A stretch of DNA of 64,000 nucleotides from Brachyhypopomus gauderio (lineage: Eukaryota > Chordata > Actinopteri > Gymnotiformes > Hypopomidae), in NCBI RefSeq assembly GCF_052324685.1, contig NC_135225.1:3098929-3162928 (forward strand), read 5' to 3'. This document shows, piece after piece, positions 58,864 to 64,000 of the stretch. A program made the translations under genes and the position numbers. Below the pieces are notes generated by a model. It was given only the letters and a program-made list of their open reading frames with translations, was not told the origin of the DNA and did not search any database. Positions within the stretch are counted from its first letter, which is position 1, and each line of letters starts with the position of its first letter.

Positions 58864-59170
58864 CGTTTACTTCGGACCAGGAAGAGCCGCGGCGTGGTGG
58901 GTTGGGCCGCATGCGCAGGCGCAGACGGCCTCCCCCAGCAGGACTGCCGTTTGCGCTTTCTTTCGGCTGTGCGCAGTAGTTGGTTCACCGTTGTATAACC
59001 TGGTCATGCACATTAAAATGTCTGGTTTACGAAGCAGAACCTCCCAGATATGGGCGGAAACTTCTGGCTTTTTAATGAATGCGTTAGAAAAAAAAAACGC
59101 TCTGAGAAATTTGTCATTTGTTGCACTTTTTGCATTAACCGAAAGTTGTAATCAGGTATTTAACGTTAAC
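58862..59170 (+). promoter_or_regulatory. slc25a16: Likely slc25a16 promoter with NRF1-like site
   Basis: GC-rich DNA with CCGCATGCGCAGGCGCAG at about 58908-58925, close to the NRF1 consensus seen at many nuclear genes for mitochondrial proteins. A noncoding first exon probably lies here and joins an acceptor just before AGTGCTCGGAAG (about 59560). Confidence 0.5.
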
Positions 59171-59602
59171 AGGTAGGTTGTGATCTTGAAATGGGCTATT
59201 ATGCTGTTTGACAGCACCATTGCTAATCCAAGCTCAGTTATCCGTATGGTGGAGTCAGCACGCAGCAGGTCCAACACCATGAGAGGCATCTGCAAATGTT
59301 CCTCCAGCACTGTGGTGTTTTACCATGAACCTCGATAACACAGACGGACTGAACTACTGTAGATCACTCATTAGGGTATTTGGTTCCCTGTTTCAGGTGT
59401 GATGCATGTCAATTCACATTCAAGCACATTTAAACATTCCTAAGAACCATTCTTTTGCACATTGTGATGATTCTTATTTACATTATATATTGTTATTTGT
59501 TTAGCCTAATATACAGGACTTTGTCATTGTAGCTCAAACTGTGTTTTTATGTTTTAGAGTGCTCGGAAGTCATGGCCATACAGGAGTACTGATACTGACA
59601 GA

Positions 59603-59803
59603 ATGGCAACAGAGGCGCAAATTCAAGGCCCTTCTCAGAACAAATACTACTACTGGCTCCGCTCGTTTGCAGCAGGAGGTAACGACCACGTCAGCTTCTA
59701 GTTGAATCGATTGTTCAAGATGATGTGGGTGAACCTGGAAGCAAGTTTCATTTGCTCTGCTGTTTGCAGTTCTTCATAGCTGCGCACACACACACACGCA
59801 TAT

Positions 59804-59886
<83 letters not shown>

Positions 59887-62088
59887 TGTACCTTGCATGC
59901 ATAATTGCAGAAGTTGTTGCTTTTGTTCATTTGGTCATGAATGGTTTGGGTGGCCTTGATTTAGATGATGTAACTTTTGCCTTTGTTTATTGTGCATGTA
60001 GGTGTAGCAGGATGTTGTGCCAAGACCACCATTGCACCCCTGGATAGAGTGAAAATCTTACTTCAGGCTCATAATCCTCATTACAAACACTTGGGTAAGC
60101 CAGTGCTGAATCAGGCTGATTATGAAGGTGCTTTTGGTAATTCTAAGCTTTTAAATAGAAAATAAATCCCAAATCCTATGTGCCTCTTGTAGGGGTTTGT
60201 GAAACTCTCAGGGCTGTGCCAAGAAAAGAGGGTTTCCTCGGGTTGTACAAAGGGAATGGGGCGATGATGGTGAGAATATTCCCATATGGAGCCATTCAGT
60301 TTATGGCCTTTGACCACTACAAGAAGGTAAATCATTCACATTTATGCTTGACAAGTTTACATAACACATATATAGATGGCAAAGGGCCGATACCATATTG
60401 TGTTCATTGTTATGCTTAGTTCCTTAGTACAAAGCTTGGTATATCTGGGCACATTCACCGTCTTATGGCTGGTTCTTTGGCAGGTGTGCAATCTCCACCA
60501 CCCACCTAAATAAATGCAAACGTTCATAAGGTTTCGGATCTGCGAGGAGATGCTAAGGGCTCCCCGGTCACTTTGCTTCTTTGTGCTTACACACGTCTTC
60601 TCCAGGAATGACCGCCGTCATCTGCACTTACCCTCTGGATGTGATCCGAGCACGTTTGGCCTTTCAGGTGACCGGGGAACATCGCTACACTGGCATAGCC
60701 AACGCCTTTTACACCATCTACCTGAAGGTACAAGGAAGCAAATGTGTTTGATTAAGATTTTCCGGCCTGTATTCTTTTTCCGACTGTGCTTTCTCTTAAA
60801 AGGAAGGTGGCGTCTCTGGATTTTATCGTGGGCTAACCCCAACCATCATTGGCATGGCTCCTTATGCAGGTTAAGCTTTTTAAATTGATCACGACCAGAG
60901 CTTAATTTTTGCAGGGAATTCTTCGGTTTAGTGTTAATTCTTCTTTTTTTTTTTCCCTCTGTTTCCTTTTTCAGGGTTTTCCTTTTTCACGTTTGGTACG
61001 CTAAAGAGTCTTGGGCTAGCTCACTTCCCTGAGCTCTTGGGCAAGCCGTCCCTTGACAATCCTGACGTCCTGGTTCTGAAGACTCACGTCAACCTGCTTT
61101 GTGGGGGTTTTGCAGGAGCCATCGCTCAAACAATATCGTGCGTATACTGTGTCTGTACAATATTGTGTGTATACTGTATTGTGCATCTTCCTTATCTGTG
61201 CATTATATCATTAATTAGTATGCAGAGTTATGCAATTTTTTGCAAAAACATTAGGAGTATATTTGAAACTTTTTTAGCTCCATGGGGGAAGTCTAAGCTC
61301 TTGTTTTAATCTCCTCCACACGTCGATGCCGTTCTGCAGAGGCCCACCCTACAAAGACGTCCTGTATTGTGGCTTTTTCTGTCCGTCTGCTTCATCTATG
61401 CAAAAAATATTGGACAGGCTGGAAGGGCCATGTGCTCGGAGAGACGTGCGCAAAAGTGGCTCGCACGGGAGCTTTAATGGCTCCTGTAACTTATTTCAAC
61501 CTAAACGCCACGTAAATTCAAGGAAGTGCTGTTGCAACAGTTCACAGTTCGTGTAAGAAATTAAACTGTTAAAAACGGCTTCGGAGATCTTTATCATGAC
61601 TTATGTTGTGACATAGCACATCCTAAAAATGAAAGAACTATGTGGTTTGTGAGTGTTATGCGTCTGAAGATGAATGTCTTATTTGGGTTAGATATCCACT
61701 GGATGTTGCCCGGAGGAGAATGCAGCTAGGGGCAGTGCTGCCTGACTCTGACCGATGTCTGTAAGTGTCTTTCAGCCGGGTTGACTTGCAGTTTGAAACA
61801 CTTAGAAACAGAACACAGAGTTGTGTATGTAACACTAGGCTTAACAACCCTAACTGATCTGCAGATATGCAAATCATCCTGATGTTGTTCTCTTTGCTTA
61901 CGGCTCCTTCTCCCCCTCTTTTAAAACGCAGTACCCTGATAAAGACCCTTCAGCATGTGTACAGCCGGTATGGGGTTAAAAAAGGACTGTACCGTGGCCT
62001 TTCCCTCAACTACATCCGCTGTGTGCCATCTCAGGCTGTTGCCTTCACTACGTACGAGTTCATGAAGCAAGTCCTGCACTTAAACTAG
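59603..62088 (+). CDS. slc25a16: SLC25A16 mitochondrial carrier (Graves disease carrier protein)
   Basis: Six-helix carrier of the mitochondrial inner membrane; the family member is linked to coenzyme A transport. Coding exons: 59603-59678, 60002-60094, 60193-60326, 60420-60483, 60606-60727, 60803-60869, 60975-61137, 61692-61760, 61932-62088, totalling 945 nt (314 residues; human 332) with consistent phases. All three carrier signatures Px[DE]xx[KR] are present: PLDRVK (38-43), PLDVIR (132-137) and PLDVAR (242-247). [30 protein letters not shown] and [13 protein letters not shown] match the family closely. The N-terminus is shorter than in mammals. An upstream ATG (MAIQEY, stop) lies 31 bp before the chosen start. 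PolyA signals AATAAA are at 62257-62262 and 62998-63003. Confidence 0.95.
59786..59886. repeat. (AT)n microsatellite in slc25a16 intron 1
   Basis: About 48 AT units with one break near 59814. Confidence 0.96.
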
Positions 62089-63761
62089 CAGCAGTCAGCG
62101 ATCCTCAACTCCATGGAAACAACAAGGTTTCAACCAGCTTCTGGGAGCCTCGTTGCCAGGAGCACTCCGTGTACAGTACAGTCTGGTGACCACGTCCGCC
62201 AGCTCCGTCTCAGGCAACCTTTAGCTTGGAGCAACACCCCCATTTCTCGCTAGGGAAATAAATCTTTAGCCTGTTTTTATGTGGCTTGTGGGAGTGCCCT
62301 AAGACACTCGTCACTGTAATATAATGAAGGTTGCACTGAACACTCTGCCATAGCCAGAGTGTGCTACAGCCTCACATGTCTTGTGTGGGTAAAACAAGCA
62401 GTATATGTATGTCTGAAAGTGTATGAGAGCATGTTGCACCTATATTCCACTCTACATCTGAAAGAAATGGTCACATGTATCACTGAAACCACCGCAGAAC
62501 ATCTCCTGTGTCTCCTTAAAGAACATGACTGAGGGAGGAACTGATTCTCTAATGTATTTGTCATGTGACTAGATATCATCATCTGGCTTACGTGTTGTGG
62601 AACAAAGTCTCCTTTTCTGTTGAATCACATTCAGAGATTCACTGAGATGATGTACATATCTATTGGAGAAGCTTGATTTTTATGTTTTTTTAATTTTGCT
62701 AATAGATGCGTCAAGATCAGATCAGTTCTAAGAAAAAACATCACTGCCTTGGTAACATTACACTTGGTTCTGTTATAGTGGTTAATGTCAGGAAGCCCTA
62801 CACTGCTTACCTGTCCAGACTCCTGATTGAAAAAATCTTTTGTCTTAGCATCTTCATCTTTTCAGATCACCTGTGGACGCCACTGAAGTCCGGTCTGCTT
62901 GAACGGCCATTTTAATGTGCAGGAATGAATGTGTTTTTGTTTGTTTCATTTTTTTTTTTTTTTTTTTTTTTTATTTATCTCTGCCTCAGAATGGGGAAAT
63001 AAACAACCACACACAACACTTGACTTTTTTTTTTTTTTTGACTCCTTTAAGTATTTGTCTGGAGAGTCTTGGATGTAGCCGTGAGTTTAAAACGCCAGCT
63101 CATCAGTGGTTTGCGTGTGAGCTCCCAACGTATTGTCCTGGATGCACTACAGGTGCCTTTTGCATACATCTGCTGTTCTCTAGCGTAACACGTGCCTCTG
63201 TTGTGCACAGTGGATGGGGTAAGAAAGGAACTGGTTCCTCTGTGAGTATTGTCACACACGACATTATCCGCAGCACAGCTCATTCATGTGGGGGAGATTA
63301 TTGTTCATGCGCTTACAGCTTTGATGTGCTGGGTTTCACCTTTTAAATGCCATTAAAACAAATTTCCACAATGAGAAAGAAGGTTAGCTTCTTTTTTTGC
63401 GTGGTGTGTTTTGGTGAACGGGGAATGTTCATCATGCTAAAGCTGTAATTATATTTGGAAGATTAGAAAAGTAATTTTAGCAATTTCAACAGATTTTGCT
63501 TGTATGGCAGAGTCGAATTATTTGAATTTTGTCAAGGAAAAAAAACGGAATTAAGCTGCTGCTTAGAGAAAGTGGTTTTTTTTGTGCTACTTAATTTGTC
63601 ATGTTTGTCTTGTGCTTGAATTAAATGGGTTTGTAGATTCTCCTATTTTAGGAAGTTGAAGTAGATGTCTGCTGCTTACTTGTCCTTATTACTTACGTTG
63701 TCGTCTGTCTTGTGTGCTTTGTGTTGTGGTGTCCGGTGTCAGGATGCGTCCCCCCTTTGAG
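62089..63761. other. slc25a16 3'UTR and spacer
   Basis: Contains two AATAAA signals for slc25a16 and T-rich runs (62950-62971, 63025-63040). The right part should be the 3'UTR of the opposing partial gene. No other feature seen. Confidence 0.6.
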
Positions 63762-63932
63762 TCACGGTTCTGTTCCTCCTTTCTTCCTCATTCCCTTAGT
63801 GGTTTTCACTGCCACTCTCACTGAGGCCTGGACCCCGGCATCTTTTAAAAAGCGTGAATGCTGTTTAGCCTCTTTCTCAATGTCCTCAATTTCTTGTCTA
63901 CGTTCTGATGGCCTGGAGCCATTAACTGGCCG
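63762..63932 (-). CDS. Terminal coding exon of an unidentified gene, cut by the window edge
   Basis: On the minus strand an acceptor (GCATCTTTAACAG) opens 171 nt in phase 0, encoding 56 residues up to a TGA. The sequence is strongly charged and helix-like (SERRQEIEDIEKEAKQHSRF, then VRVAVKTTKGMRKKGG), unlike random translation. It has no ATG because it is an internal or last exon. I do not recognise the family, and the human neighbours of SLC25A16 that I can recall (DNA2, RUFY2) do not end this way. It is tail to tail with slc25a16; upstream exons would lie beyond base 64000. Confidence 0.55.
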   Translation of the reverse strand, partial: RPVNGSRPSERRQEIEDIEKEAKQHSRFLKDAGVQASVRVAVKTTKGMRKKGGTEP

Positions 63933-64000
63933 CTGTTAAAGATGCCTGATGTTGAGCCATAATCCTTTGCCTGTGCCCAAAGTTATAAAAAAATTTTTAT

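Noticed and set aside
63712-63939. Plus-strand 75-codon frame at the right edge
   Set aside because: The minus strand of the same bases gives a better exon with acceptor, stop and typical charged composition.

Overview
The window is vertebrate nuclear DNA, almost certainly from a teleost fish. The genes are split into short exons with GT-AG introns, the predicted proteins match vertebrate families closely, and the DNA is full of CA/GT and AT microsatellites and fish-type mobile elements (hAT foldback, Tc1-like, L2-like LINE, tRNA-headed SINEs). There is no operon structure, CRISPR or other prokaryotic feature. All exon limits below were derived by hand from reading frame, splice signals, phase and similarity to known families; none is supported by transcripts.

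Layout: (1) 1-8.2 kb, minus strand: 5' half of ccar1 (12 coding exons; the 3' half lies off the left edge). (2) 10.3-14.7 kb, minus: complete nfu1. (3) 15.5-18.5 kb, plus: a TMEM150A-like membrane protein gene, head to head with nfu1. (4) 21.0-25.8 kb, minus: complete eIF4E cap-binding protein gene carrying a hAT foldback insertion with an exact 8-bp target duplication. (5) 27.7-29.6 kb: a truncated LINE. (6) 30.7-52.9 kb, minus: complete tet1, the 5-methylcytosine dioxygenase, with the CXXC zinc-finger exon about 10 kb from the rest. (7) 54.4-55.7 kb: dead Tc1-like transposon; an inverted, internally deleted copy lies in the tet1 intron at 45.8-46.3 kb. (8) 59.6-62.1 kb, plus: complete slc25a16, a mitochondrial carrier. 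(9) 63.8-63.9 kb, minus: last exon of an unidentified gene that runs off the right edge.

The framework ccar1 - tet1 - slc25a16 matches the gene neighbourhood of human 10q21.3, so this is a conserved block; nfu1, the TMEM150A-like gene and eif4e lie between ccar1 and tet1 here. The genes are ordinary housekeeping or regulatory genes (transcription/splicing coactivator, Fe-S cluster delivery, cap binding, DNA demethylation, mitochondrial transport) and form no joint pathway. I found no convincing new biological system. The most useful observations are the identity of the eIF4E copy beside tet1, the intronic insertions with readable histories, a UG tract at a ccar1 splice donor, a candidate ccar1 cassette exon and the partial gene at the right edge.
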